A stretch of DNA of 64,000 bases from Peptoniphilus stercorisuis (GTDB lineage Bacteria > Bacillota > Clostridia > Tissierellales > Peptoniphilaceae), in the NCBI RefSeq assembly GCF_017874395.1, contig NZ_JAGGLJ010000001.1, positions 116,223-180,222 of the forward strand, read 5' to 3'. Positions 54,641-63,842 of this stretch are shown here, piece after piece (within the stretch, counting starts at the first letter, position 1; each line of letters opens with the position of its first letter). Both the position numbers and the translations under genes were made by a program. Below the pieces are notes generated by a model. It made no database searches and was not told where the DNA came from. It was given only the letters and a program-made list of their open reading frames with translations.

Positions 54641-56613
54641 AGTAGTTCGTATATATAATATAGTGCATCTTCATGAGTAAGCTCTATATTTGGATTTGCT
54701 AAACTATCATTATATAAATTTAGACCATAGGCAATTGCAAAATAGTTTTTATCTTCCTTTGATAATTGCTCTTGATCTTTAAATAAATTATCTCTAAATA
54801 TATTTTCTAAATTAGAAAGATTTTTGTATCCTGATACATTTACGATTAACTTTATTGCAAAATTATTTTTAGTAATATTGTCTTTTGAATTAAAATCAGA
54901 TTTGTTTAATTCAAGTTCTGCAGGATATTCATATATATCCTTTATACTTTCTTCACTATAAATAATATTAGAGGAAATAGATTTAACTAAATAGACGAAA
55001 TCTTTTTCTTTGATTTTTTCCTTTAGATTACTTACTCCAGGAACTCCTATTTTTAAAGTTTTAAGATAGTTTATTTCCTTTGCATATTTAGAATTATCAA
55101 TATTATCATAAATTATTTGATTTTCTTTTATTAGATTTCCACTAAAGTCTATTTCATCACCATTACTTGAAAGTAGAATTGGTGCAGTATTTTCATTAAA
55201 AGTATAGACAAGTTTTGGAGTATTTTTATTATATATATAATATAGTCCAAAATCACCCTTTGAAAAAGCAATATCATGAGCTTTATCTTCAGGTATAAAA
55301 TCATCTATTTTATTAAAATCTAGATTATTGAAGTTTACACTATAATGACTAATTTCTTTATTTTTATTATTTATTACAATTGAGATATTATTATTTATTA
55401 CATAATTATTATTTTCAACTCTATTAAAACTAATAGAAGTTGTACTGTCATATAGGTTAATAGAAGGATTTTTCAAATCAATATTATTATTTTTAAAGTG
55501 TTTATTTAAAAAGTCCTTTGAAATCTTCATTGCAGTTTTTTCATCAAGTTTATCTTTGTCATCTTCAATTTGAATAAATTTATCATAACTTATTAAATTC
55601 AAATCTTTAGCCTCAAAGTAAAATTCTATTTTTGGAGTATTTTCCTTATCGCTATATATTATGCTATATAAATATTTATCTTCACTATTAATTAAGCTAT
55701 AATCTGAAAAATTTAAACCTTTAGTATTAAAGTTTTTACTAATATAAGATTTATAGTCTGAAATAGGTCTTAGATTTTTGATTTTATCTATTTCTTCTTT
55801 TTCAACAGGAGTTAGTTCTACACTTTCATCGGCAGCTTCTTTTTCACTATTTAAAGATATTGGCATAATATTATTTTCAATAATAATTAAATCGCCATTT
55901 TTTGCATCTATTGGCATATTTTTATTAATTTGAGAATATACATTTAAAACTGTATTTTTTTCTATATCTTTAATGAAATAAGATAGTTTTAAGCTTTCTT
56001 TTTCTTGGAATATTTCTTTAGCTTTTTCAATATTTATAATATTATTTGTTTTTTCAAAGTCTTCTTTTTTTACTATTTTATCAATACTTCTTGAAAAGTT
56101 TGAAAGTTCTCCCTTAGTAAGTTCTATTGTAATAGATAAATAATCATTTAAAACAAAGATATCATTAACTTTTCTATTATAAGTAAATCTTGCATAGTTA
56201 TTTTTAAAATTAATATCAAAATCATCTAAAGAGTATTCTTTTAATAAATTAGAGTCTATTTTATTTAGATAGTCTTTAATAATATTTTCAATTTCATCTT
56301 TATTTTTAATTAGAGCTTTATTTTCTTCTAAGTTTAAATATTTATCATAACTAATAATATTATTGTTTTTATCTGTTATTATATTTATATTTTCGCCCTT
56401 ATTATTAGACCAAGAATAACTATAAAATAGATTTTTTTCAACATTAGTAGAAGTAAAATTAAATTTATCAAAATTATTAGAAATATTAAAAACTTTTTTA
56501 AGTCTTAAGACTTCATCTTTATTTGCTTCTACTTGATTGGTATTTTGAGCAAAACTTGGAATTGTAAATATAAATAAAAATAGTAGCGTAAATGACAATA
56601 AACGCTTTTTCAT
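54634..56613 (-). CDS. Secreted YcdB/YcdC-domain protein with degenerate SLH-like C-terminus
   Basis: 659 aa. A signal peptide ends near IPSFAQ. Residues about 30-470 contain two YcdB/YcdC (DUF4901-type) units, each with a YSYSWSN- or YSIIYSD-like strand, an ISYDKYLNLEE / ISYDKFIQIED line and a helical block. The last ~130 residues (LFKDQEQLSKEDKNYFAIAYGLNLYND...LTHEDALYYIYELL) look like a worn S-layer homology region. Function of the family is unknown; surface location is likely. Very Lys/Asn rich. Weak AGGTG precedes ATG. Confidence 0.75.
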   Translation of the reverse strand: MKKRLLSFTLLFLFIFTIPSFAQNTNQVEANKDEVLRLKKVFNISNNFDKFNFTSTNVEKNLFYSYSWSNNKGENINIITDKNNNIISYDKYLNLEENKALIKNKDEIENIIKDYLNKIDSNLLKEYSLDDFDINFKNNYARFTYNRKVNDIFVLNDYLSITIELTKGELSNFSRSIDKIVKKEDFEKTNNIINIEKAKEIFQEKESLKLSYFIKDIEKNTVLNVYSQINKNMPIDAKNGDLIIIENNIMPISLNSEKEAADESVELTPVEKEEIDKIKNLRPISDYKSYISKNFNTKGLNFSDYSLINSEDKYLYSIIYSDKENTPKIEFYFEAKDLNLISYDKFIQIEDDKDKLDEKTAMKISKDFLNKHFKNNNIDLKNPSINLYDSTTSISFNRVENNNYVINNNISIVINNKNKEISHYSVNFNNLDFNKIDDFIPEDKAHDIAFSKGDFGLYYIYNKNTPKLVYTFNENTAPILLSSNGDEIDFSGNLIKENQIIYDNIDNSKYAKEINYLKTLKIGVPGVSNLKEKIKEKDFVYLVKSISSNIIYSEESIKDIYEYPAELELNKSDFNSKDNITKNNFAIKLIVNVSGYKNLSNLENIFRDNLFKDQEQLSKEDKNYFAIAYGLNLYNDSLANPNIELTHEDALYYIYELLK

Positions 56614-56771
56614 AGTATCACCTCTTATATATATGTACCCAAAATAGAAATACTACTATTTAATAAAAATATAATTTAAATTTAAGAAATACTGCTTTAA
56701 AAAGTAAACTGAAATTGACAATTTTTTTACAATTTTATATAATCATAGTATATGAATATAGGAGGAATTGT

Positions 56772-57827
56772 ATGAAAAAATCAAAGGTTTTAATTACAAC
56801 AGCTTTATCATGTGCACTACTTTTATCTGCTTGTGGAAATAAAGAAGCGAATAATAAAAATACTGCAACAAATAATAATGCAGTAGTAGAAAGTACAGAA
56901 GAAACAAAGGCTGAAAATGGAGAAATTATACTACACAGAAGTTATCTAGCTCCTCATGGAGACAAATCTTTTGGTAGAATAATAGTAGCAACAAGTGGAG
57001 ATAAAATTGTAGCTGCAAATATTGATGAATTTCAATTTTTAGATTCAGCTGATGAAAAACTTCCAAATACAGACAAAGAGTTTGGAAAAGGATTTGCTGA
57101 TGGAAAAGTTCTTGCATCAAAAAGACTTAATAACGAAATGTACAGTAAATTAATGGCTGAAAAGGGTGGAGCAACTAAGACAATTGTAGAAAACTATGAA
57201 GCGATTGAAAACTTTGCAGTAGGTAAGACAATTGAAGAAGTTGAAAAAGTTGCAAATGAAGCAAAACCAGGAGAAAAAGTAGATGCAGTATCTGGAGCAA
57301 CTCTTGCAGACACTGTTGGATATTTAAATGCAATAGTTGAAACAGCAAAAGATGGAAGTCTTGCTACAACAGCAGCTTTTGATGGCAATGTAGAAGATTT
57401 AAAAATAGCTCAAACTTACACTGCAAATGGCGAAGAAAAATATGTAACAGATGCAGTAGTATTAAAAGATGGAGATAAAATAGTAGTTGCAAATATTGAT
57501 GAATTATTCTTTATGGAAAATGGAGTTGGAGTTCCTAATTCTGACAAATCTTTCGGAGAAGGATACAAAGATGCTAAATCTCCATTAGTTTCTAAAAAAG
57601 TTAATAATGAAGAATATAGTAAAGCTATGAAAGAATACGGAAAATCAACTAAATCTATGATGGAAAATTACAAGGCAATAGAAGATTTTGCTGCTGGAAA
57701 AACAGCTGAAGAAATTAAAAATGTAGTTTCTGAATCAAAAGCAGGAGAACCTATTGATGCAGTTTCTGGAGCAACTCTTGCAGGAACAGGTGCACTTTTA
57801 ACAGATATCACAGATGCAGCTTTATAA
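56772..57827 (+). CDS. FMN-binding lipoprotein with two flavinylation motifs (PplA-like)
   Basis: 351 aa lipoprotein. Signal and lipobox LLLSAC put Cys21 as the lipid anchor, followed by an Asn/Thr-rich linker. Two homologous domains follow, each ending in DAVSGAT (Asp171-Thr177 and Asp329-Thr335). This is the Dxx(S/T)GAT motif to which ApbE attaches FMN on the last Thr. Two such domains on a lipoprotein recall PplA of Listeria, part of extracellular electron transfer. ApbE and other electron-transfer genes are not in the window. ATG 56772 follows AGGAGGA; upstream in-frame starts are rejected. Single gene with terminator. Confidence 0.82.
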   Translation: MKKSKVLITTALSCALLLSACGNKEANNKNTATNNNAVVESTEETKAENGEIILHRSYLAPHGDKSFGRIIVATSGDKIVAANIDEFQFLDSADEKLPNTDKEFGKGFADGKVLASKRLNNEMYSKLMAEKGGATKTIVENYEAIENFAVGKTIEEVEKVANEAKPGEKVDAVSGATLADTVGYLNAIVETAKDGSLATTAAFDGNVEDLKIAQTYTANGEEKYVTDAVVLKDGDKIVVANIDELFFMENGVGVPNSDKSFGEGYKDAKSPLVSKKVNNEEYSKAMKEYGKSTKSMMENYKAIEDFAAGKTAEEIKNVVSESKAGEPIDAVSGATLAGTGALLTDITDAAL

Positions 57828-57832
57828 TTAAA

Positions 57833-57863
57833 AGAAAATCAGTACTTAAGTGCTGATTTTTTT
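57833..57863 (+). terminator. Rho-independent terminator
   Basis: AAAATCAG / CTGATTTT around an inner TACTT/AAGTG pairing, then T-run. Confidence 0.82.
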
Positions 57864-57980
57864 GTGCAAAAATTTAAGAAATATATTTAATTAAACAAAT
57901 ATTGTATTTTAAAAGAAAATATATGTCCACTTTTAAGCCTCTCTATGCTATAATATCTAAGATATTGGAGTGTGAAATAT

Positions 57981-59582
57981 ATGATTAGTGTTAATAATTT
58001 AAGTGTTATATTTCCAGATAAAAAATTATTTGATGATGTAAATTTAATGTTTACACCTGGAAATTGTTATGGAATAATTGGTGCAAATGGTGCGGGAAAA
58101 TCTACATTTTTAAAAATATTATCAGGTGAAAAGGATCCTTCAACAGGAAATGTTTCTATAGATAAAAATTCAAGACTTAGTAAATTATCTCAAGATCACT
58201 ATGCCTTTGAAGAAGAGATTGTAATTGATACAGTAATTATGGGAAATAAAAAACTATATGATATTGCTCGTGAAAAAGATGCAATATATATGAAACCAGA
58301 TTTCTCTGATGAAGATGGTATGAAAGCTGCAGAATTAGAAGCAGAATTTGCTGAAATGAATGGATATGAAGCAGAATCAGAAGCTGCAACACTTCTTCAA
58401 GGACTTGGAATAAAAACAGATCTTCATGATAAAAAAATGGCAGATCTTGTAGAATCAGACAAAGTAAAAGTGCTTCTTGCTCAAGCGTTATTTGGAAATC
58501 CAGATATTTTACTTCTAGATGAGCCTACAAATGGTATTGACATTAGAGCTGTACTTTGGCTTGAGGATTTCCTTGCAAACTTTGATGGAATTGTAATTAT
58601 AGTATCCCATGATAGATATTTCTTAAATGAAGTATGTACTCATATGGTTGATATAGACTTTAGTAAAATTACAATGTTTGTAGGAAACTATGATTTCTGG
58701 TATGAATCATCACAACTGGCACAAAGAATGGCTAAGGATCAAAATAAGAAAAAAGAAGATAAAATTAAAGAACTTCAAGAATTTATTACAAGATTCTCAG
58801 CTAATAAATCAAAATCTAAACAAGCTACAAGTAGAAAGAAACTTCTTGATAAAATCACTCTTGATGATATTAAACCATCTTCAAGAAAATATCCTTTTGT
58901 TGGATTTGAATTATCAAGAGAAGTTGGAAATGAAATATTAAATTGTGAAAAATTATCTGCAAAAGATGATGAAGGAAACTATTTAATACAAGATTTATCA
59001 CTTAGAGTAAATAAAGATGATAAAATTGGATTTATAGGTAGTGAACTTGCAATTACAAAATTCTTTGACATAGTTAATGGCGAAGATGACAATTATGAAG
59101 GTGAATTTAAATGGGGACAAACTATAACTAGTTCATATTTCCCTAAAGATAATTCTAAGTATTTTGATGATGTAGATCTTACATTAATTGATTGGTTAAG
59201 ACAGTATTCAGAAGAACAATCTGAAATTTATCTAAGAGGATTTTTAGGTAAAATGCTATTTAAAGGTGATGCTGCTCTTAAAAAAGCTAATGTTTTATCA
59301 GGTGGAGAAAGAGTTAGAATGATGTTTTCTAAAATGATGCTTGAACCTGTAAATGTTTTAACTTTTGACCAACCAACAAATCACTTAGACCTTGAAAGTA
59401 TTGAAGCTGTAAATAATGGACTTATTAGCTTTAAAGGTAATATTATGTTTACTTCTCAAGACCATCAATTTATTTCATCTATTGCAAATAGAATAATTGA
59501 ATTTTTCCCAGATGGAACATATAGAGATGTTTCAATGACATATGAAGAATACATTGAAAAATATGTTGTAGAAGACAAATAA
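57981..59582 (+). CDS. ABC-F family ATPase with one degenerate composite ATP site
   Basis: 533 aa soluble ABC-F (YkpA/YbiT-like) ribosome-associated type: two nucleotide-binding domains joined by a charged linker (about residues 240-305). Domain 1: Walker A GANGAGKST (34-42) and Walker B LLLDEPTN (177-184) intact, but the signature position reads LVESD (156-160) where LSGGE is expected. Domain 2: signature LSGGE intact (439-443), but Walker A reads GSELAITKF (353-361) and the catalytic Glu is Gln (Asp463-Gln464). Since each ATP site joins Walker motifs of one domain to the signature of the other, one site is fully kept and the other fully lost. ATG 57981 with TTGGAG; GTG 57972 is too near. 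Confidence 0.88.
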   Translation: MISVNNLSVIFPDKKLFDDVNLMFTPGNCYGIIGANGAGKSTFLKILSGEKDPSTGNVSIDKNSRLSKLSQDHYAFEEEIVIDTVIMGNKKLYDIAREKDAIYMKPDFSDEDGMKAAELEAEFAEMNGYEAESEAATLLQGLGIKTDLHDKKMADLVESDKVKVLLAQALFGNPDILLLDEPTNGIDIRAVLWLEDFLANFDGIVIIVSHDRYFLNEVCTHMVDIDFSKITMFVGNYDFWYESSQLAQRMAKDQNKKKEDKIKELQEFITRFSANKSKSKQATSRKKLLDKITLDDIKPSSRKYPFVGFELSREVGNEILNCEKLSAKDDEGNYLIQDLSLRVNKDDKIGFIGSELAITKFFDIVNGEDDNYEGEFKWGQTITSSYFPKDNSKYFDDVDLTLIDWLRQYSEEQSEIYLRGFLGKMLFKGDAALKKANVLSGGERVRMMFSKMMLEPVNVLTFDQPTNHLDLESIEAVNNGLISFKGNIMFTSQDHQFISSIANRIIEFFPDGTYRDVSMTYEEYIEKYVVEDK

Positions 59583-59591
59583 GAAATATTT

Positions 59592-59625
59592 AAAGGCCAA
59601 AAGATAAACTTTAGGCCTTTTTTTA
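59592..59625 (+). terminator. Rho-independent terminator
   Basis: AAAGGCC / GGCCTTT with 15-nt loop, then T-run. Confidence 0.75.
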
Positions 59626-59658
59626 TGCAAAAAATATAAAAATAATTAAAAATAAAAC

Positions 59659-59687
59659 TTGACAATTAAAAAAATCCTGCCTATAAT
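59659..59687 (+). promoter_or_regulatory. Consensus sigma-70 promoter of T-box leader 3
   Basis: TTGACA at 59659, 17-nt spacer, TATAAT at 59682. Confidence 0.82.
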
Positions 59688-59693
59688 ATTAAA

Positions 59694-59963
59694 AACAATC
59701 AAATAGAAAACTAGTTGAAAAGAAGAGTACCTTTTAGGAAGCTTTTACAGAGAATCTTCATGTGGTGAGAGAAGATAGAGAAAATTAAAGGGGAACATGG
59801 TCTTTAATGGTAAATGTCGAAATGTAGATATTTACGGGAGCTCCCGTTATAGAGCTAGAGTATGATAGTACTTGAAGAGTTGTATATTGTGAGGTGTACA
59901 TAAAATAAGGTGGTAACACGATTATTCGTCCTTTGTATTTTTAATACAAAGGGCTTTTTTTTA
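59694..59963 (+). ncRNA. T-box leader 3, tRNA-Met responsive (ATG specifier)
   Basis: AGTA at 59726-59729, ACAGAGAA, GGTGAGAG, GAAC at 59793-59796 directly followed by ATG at 59797-59799 and a purine. The T-box AAGGTGGTAACACG is at 59907-59920 and the terminator CCTTTGTATT / AATACAAAGG with T-run at 59930-59962. The Met specifier fits the methionine transporter downstream and sets the register used to read the other two T-boxes in this window. Confidence 0.93.
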
Positions 59964-59992
59964 TGCAAAATTAGTGAAAGTGGGAGAAAAAA

Positions 59993-61021
59993 ATGATAGA
60001 ACTAAGAAATATTAATGTAGAATTCAATAGAAAAAATGAAAAATTTCATGCAGTAAATAATGTTTCTTTAGAAGTTTGTAAAGGAGATATTTATGGAATA
60101 GTTGGATTTTCTGGTGCTGGAAAATCTACACTTGTAAGAACTATAAATTTACTTCAAAAGCCAAGCTCTGGAGAAGTTTTAATAAATAATAAAAATTTAA
60201 TGGATTTATCAAAAAAAGAATTAAGAGAAGAAAGAAAAAATATAGGAATGATATTTCAACATTTTAATTTAATGAATTCAAGAACAGTTCTTGAAAATGT
60301 AATATATCCTTTAAAAAATTCAGAATTATCAAAAAAAGAAATAGAAGATAAGGCAATTAAACTATTAGAACTTGTAGAGATTAAAGAAAAAAGAGATGTA
60401 TATCCATCAGAATTATCAGGAGGACAAAAGCAAAGAGTTGCAATAGCAAGAGCTCTTGCAAATGATCCAGAGATATTACTTTGTGATGAAGCAACTTCTG
60501 CACTAGATCCTCAAATTACAGTTTCCATATTAAAATTACTTAAAAAAGTAAATAAATCTTTGGGAGTTACTATAGTTCTTATAACTCATGAGATGCAAGT
60601 TGTAAAAGAGATTTGCAATAAAGTTGCAATAATGGACAAGGGGCAGATTATTGAAAGGGGAAGTTTAGTTGAGATTTTTGCAAAGCCACAAAAAGAATTG
60701 ACAATTAATTTTATAAATACAGCAAATAATACAATAAATACTTTAGAAAAATTAAAAGATCATTTAGATATTAAAGATTTTAATGAAAATAAAAGACTTG
60801 TGAAACTTTCCTATATTGGATCTTCAGCAGAAAAACCCTTAATAGTAAATCTATATGAAAAATTTAAAGTAAGTACAAATATTTTATCAGGAAGTATTGA
60901 ATACTTAGGAGATACTCCCTTTGGAAATTTAATAGTTATAAATGAAGGTGATTCTGAAAATATAAATAATGCTTATAAGTATTTAGAAGAAGAAAAAACT
61001 CTAGTGGAAAGATTAATTTAG
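59993..61021 (+). CDS. metN: Methionine ABC transporter, ATP-binding protein
   Basis: 342 aa. ABC ATPase with Walker A GFSGAGKSTLVR, signature LSGGQKQRVAIARAL and Walker B ILLCDEATSALD; residues about 265-342 form the NIL regulatory domain of MetN. GGGAG precedes ATG. First gene of the T-box operon metN-metI-metQ-amidohydrolase. Confidence 0.95.
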   Translation: MIELRNINVEFNRKNEKFHAVNNVSLEVCKGDIYGIVGFSGAGKSTLVRTINLLQKPSSGEVLINNKNLMDLSKKELREERKNIGMIFQHFNLMNSRTVLENVIYPLKNSELSKKEIEDKAIKLLELVEIKEKRDVYPSELSGGQKQRVAIARALANDPEILLCDEATSALDPQITVSILKLLKKVNKSLGVTIVLITHEMQVVKEICNKVAIMDKGQIIERGSLVEIFAKPQKELTINFINTANNTINTLEKLKDHLDIKDFNENKRLVKLSYIGSSAEKPLIVNLYEKFKVSTNILSGSIEYLGDTPFGNLIVINEGDSENINNAYKYLEEEKTLVERLI

Positions 61022-61030
61022 GAGGTAATT

Positions 61031-61696
61031 ATGAATTATTTTAAAAATGCAATTGCAATAAAAGAAGAATTTTTAAGTGCAACAATATCCACAATATATA
61101 TGGTGTTTTTTACAGCAATTATAGCAGGAATAATAGGACTTATTTTAGGAATAATTCTAACAGTAACAGAAAGAGATGGAATTTTAGAAAACAAAATAGT
61201 AAATAGTCTATTAGATAAAATAATAAATTTATTTAGATCAATTCCCTTTATTATTCTACTTGCAATACTTGCTCCACTTACAAGAGTAATAGTTGGTACA
61301 AGAATTGGAGAAAAAGCTGCAATAGTGCCACTTGTCTTTGGAACTTTTCCATTTTTTGCAAGACAAGTTCAAAATGTGCTTTTAGAAGTAGATAGTGGAA
61401 TTATAGAAGCAGCAGAAGCTATGGGAAGTAGCGAAATAGAAATAATTACAAGAGTATATTTAAAAGAATCACTGCCATCTTTAATAAGAGTTTGTGCTAT
61501 TACATTAATAAGTTTAATAGGACTTAGTGCAATGGCAGGAGCAATAGGAGCAGGAGGTCTTGGAAAGCTTGCAATAGCTCAGGGATACAATAGATTTCAA
61601 GATGATGTAACATTAGTTTCTATGTTTATTATTTTAATAATAGTATATATAATTCAAGGTATTTCAAATATTTTAATAAAAAAAACAATTCACTAA
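61031..61696 (+). CDS. metI: Methionine ABC transporter, permease
   Basis: 221 aa, five membrane segments. The ABC permease coupling loop is EAAEAMGSSEIEIITRVYLKESLPS, and SLIGLSAMAGAIGAGGLGKLA is typical of MetI. TTAGGAGG precedes ATG, 9 nt after metN. Confidence 0.94.
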   Translation: MNYFKNAIAIKEEFLSATISTIYMVFFTAIIAGIIGLILGIILTVTERDGILENKIVNSLLDKIINLFRSIPFIILLAILAPLTRVIVGTRIGEKAAIVPLVFGTFPFFARQVQNVLLEVDSGIIEAAEAMGSSEIEIITRVYLKESLPSLIRVCAITLISLIGLSAMAGAIGAGGLGKLAIAQGYNRFQDDVTLVSMFIILIIVYIIQGISNILIKKTIH

Positions 61697-61706
61697 GGAG
61701 AGTATT

Positions 61707-62519
61707 ATGAAAAAATTTAAAAAATTAGCTTTAACATTAATCTTATCAACCTTTGCACTATCACTTGTAGCTTGTGGAAATACTGATAAATCATCTATAA
61801 AAATAGGTGTAGTAGGAGAAAAACAAGAAGTATGGGATTATGTAATAGACAAGTTAAAAGATGAAAATATAAATGTAGAACTTGTTAAATTTACAGATTA
61901 TAATCAGCCAAATGATGCACTTTTATCTAAAGATATTGAACTTAATGCCTTTCAACATCAAATATTTTTAGATAAATTTAATGAAGACAAAAAATCAAAT
62001 TTAGTGGCAATAGGAAATACAGAACTAGCTCCTCTTGGAATTTATTCTTCAAAAATAAAATCAGTAGATGAAATCAAAAACAATGACAAAATAGCAATAC
62101 CAGATGATATAACAAATGAAGCAAGATCTTTAGTTCTTCTTCAAAGTGCAGGACTTATAAAAGTTAAAAATGTAGATTTTCCAACATTAAAAGATATAGA
62201 AGAAAATAATAAAAACCTAGAGATTATTGAAATGGACGCATCTCAAACAGCAAGATCACTAGATGATGTAGCAGTATCACTTATAAATAATGGAGTGGCA
62301 ACAGATGCAGGTTTTATTCCAACAGAAGATGCAATATTTTTAGAGCCAGTTGATAAGAATTCAAAACCTTATATAAATATTATAGTTTCAAGATTTGAAG
62401 ATAAAGACAATGAAATATATAAAAAAATAGTTGAAGTATATCAAGAAGAAGATACAAAAAAAATAATAGAAGAAAGCTCAAAGGGAAGTGCAATACCAGC
62501 TTGGGATATTGAGTTTTAG
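61707..62519 (+). CDS. metQ: Methionine ABC transporter, substrate-binding lipoprotein
   Basis: 270 aa. Lipobox LSLVAC (Cys23), then the NlpA/MetQ fold: IKIGVVGEKQEVWDYV, NAFQHQIFLD, and IPDDITNEARSLVLLQSAGLI. Binds D/L-methionine outside the membrane and hands it to MetNI. TAAGGAG precedes ATG, 10 nt after metI. Confidence 0.94.
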   Translation: MKKFKKLALTLILSTFALSLVACGNTDKSSIKIGVVGEKQEVWDYVIDKLKDENINVELVKFTDYNQPNDALLSKDIELNAFQHQIFLDKFNEDKKSNLVAIGNTELAPLGIYSSKIKSVDEIKNNDKIAIPDDITNEARSLVLLQSAGLIKVKNVDFPTLKDIEENNKNLEIIEMDASQTARSLDDVAVSLINNGVATDAGFIPTEDAIFLEPVDKNSKPYINIIVSRFEDKDNEIYKKIVEVYQEEDTKKIIEESSKGSAIPAWDIEF

Positions 62520-62530
62520 GAGATGATTAA

Positions 62531-63709
62531 ATGATTTTTGAAGATATTATTTTAGATAAAGAGATTTTAGAACTTAAAGATTATGTAGTAAATATTAGAA
62601 GGCATTTACATGAAAATCCAGAGCCAAGTTTAAAAGAATATGAAACATCAAAATATATTAAAAATGAACTTAAAAAAATTGGACTTTCCTATGAAGAAAT
62701 TGGAGAAACTGGAATATTAACAGAAATAAAAGGTGAAAAATCAAAAAGTGATAAAACAATACTTCTTCGTGCAGATATAGATGCATTAGAATTATTTGAC
62801 AAAAAAGATGTAGATTATGTATCTAAAAATAAGGGAGTCTGCCATGCCTGTGGACATGATGGGCATACAGCTTCACTTCTTTTAGCGACAAAAATATTAA
62901 ATAGTAAAAAAGATGAATTTTCAGGAAATATAAAAATAATATTTCAACAAGCAGAAGAAATAGGAGCAGGAGCAAGAATATTTGTAAGAGAAAAAGTATT
63001 AGATGATGTGGACTTTGCCTTTGGAATTCACTTAAATTCACAAATGCCACTAGGACAAATTGGAATAAATAAAAAAGAAGTAAATGCATCTTGCGATATT
63101 TTTAAAATAAAAGTAAAGGGAAAAAGTGCCCATGCAGCAAATCCAGAACAGGGAAATGACTCAGCAATAGCAGTGGCATCAATACTTCTTGAAATTCAAA
63201 GCATAATATCAAGACAAAAAAATCCACAAGATATTGCTCTAATATCTATTGGAAAAATAAGTGCAGGAACAAAATACAATATTATAGCATCAAATGGAGA
63301 ACTGGAGGGGACCTTAAGATGTTTTAATAAAAAAACTAGAAAAGATTTATTAGAAAAAATAGAGCGTATTGCAAAACTTTCTGCAGAAATTCATAACTGT
63401 AAAGTAGAGTTTTCAAACTATGACGCAGCATCACCACTTGTAAATGATGAAATATCAGCAGAATTTGTAGAAAATATTGCAAAAGATATAGTTGGAAAAG
63501 AAAATATAATAGAAAATAAACCAAGTCTTGGCGCAGAGGACTTTGCAGATTATTTAGAAGTTACAAAGGGATGCTTTGTATATGTTGGAAGTGCAAGCTC
63601 AGAAAAAACAAACTTTCCTCATCATAGTGAGTATTTTGACATAGACGAGAGAAGTCTTTTAATATCAGCAATGCTTCATATAAATGTAGCACTTAAATAT
63701 TTAAATTGA
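62531..63709 (+). CDS. M20 family amidohydrolase (N-acyl amino acid hydrolase type)
   Basis: 392 aa metallohydrolase of the M20D/hippurate-hydrolase type. Metal residues: HACGHDGHTAS, QQAEEIGAGA, GIHLNSQMPLG, then the dimerisation domain (KGKSAHAANPEQGNDSAIA) and the late HHSEYFDIDE. Placed as the fourth gene of the Met T-box operon, it may free methionine or another amino acid from N-acyl or dipeptide forms brought in by MetNIQ; that is inference. AGGAGATG precedes ATG, 11 nt after metQ. Confidence 0.88.
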   Translation: MIFEDIILDKEILELKDYVVNIRRHLHENPEPSLKEYETSKYIKNELKKIGLSYEEIGETGILTEIKGEKSKSDKTILLRADIDALELFDKKDVDYVSKNKGVCHACGHDGHTASLLLATKILNSKKDEFSGNIKIIFQQAEEIGAGARIFVREKVLDDVDFAFGIHLNSQMPLGQIGINKKEVNASCDIFKIKVKGKSAHAANPEQGNDSAIAVASILLEIQSIISRQKNPQDIALISIGKISAGTKYNIIASNGELEGTLRCFNKKTRKDLLEKIERIAKLSAEIHNCKVEFSNYDAASPLVNDEISAEFVENIAKDIVGKENIIENKPSLGAEDFADYLEVTKGCFVYVGSASSEKTNFPHHSEYFDIDERSLLISAMLHINVALKYLN

Positions 63710-63727
63710 AAAATCAGATAGCTTATT

Positions 63728-63757
63728 TTGTCTTTTTTAAATAAATTATGCTATAAT
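63728..63757 (+). promoter_or_regulatory. Promoter of tRNA-Thr
   Basis: TTGTCT at 63728, 18-nt spacer, TATAAT at 63752, only 9 nt before the mature tRNA. Confidence 0.55.
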
Positions 63758-63766
63758 AGATGAAAT

Positions 63767-63842
63767 GCTATCGTGGCTCAGTAGGTAGAGCGCTACATTG
63801 GTAATGTAGAGGTCGGGGGTTCAATTCCCCCCGTTAGCTCCA
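63767..63842 (+). tRNA. tRNA-Thr (anticodon GGT)
   Basis: 76 nt cloverleaf with encoded CCA. D stem GCTC/GAGC, anticodon stem CTACA/TGTAG around loop TTGGTAA (anticodon GGT, reads ACC/ACU), T stem GGGGG/CCCCC around TTCAATT. The acceptor stem GCTATCG/CGTTAGC has one T-T mismatch at pair 5-68; the discriminator is T. Confidence 0.92.

Noticed and set aside
58719..58734. TGGCAC inside the ABC-F gene as a sigma-54 promoter
   Set aside because: No TTGC at the -12 position and it is inside a coding sequence.
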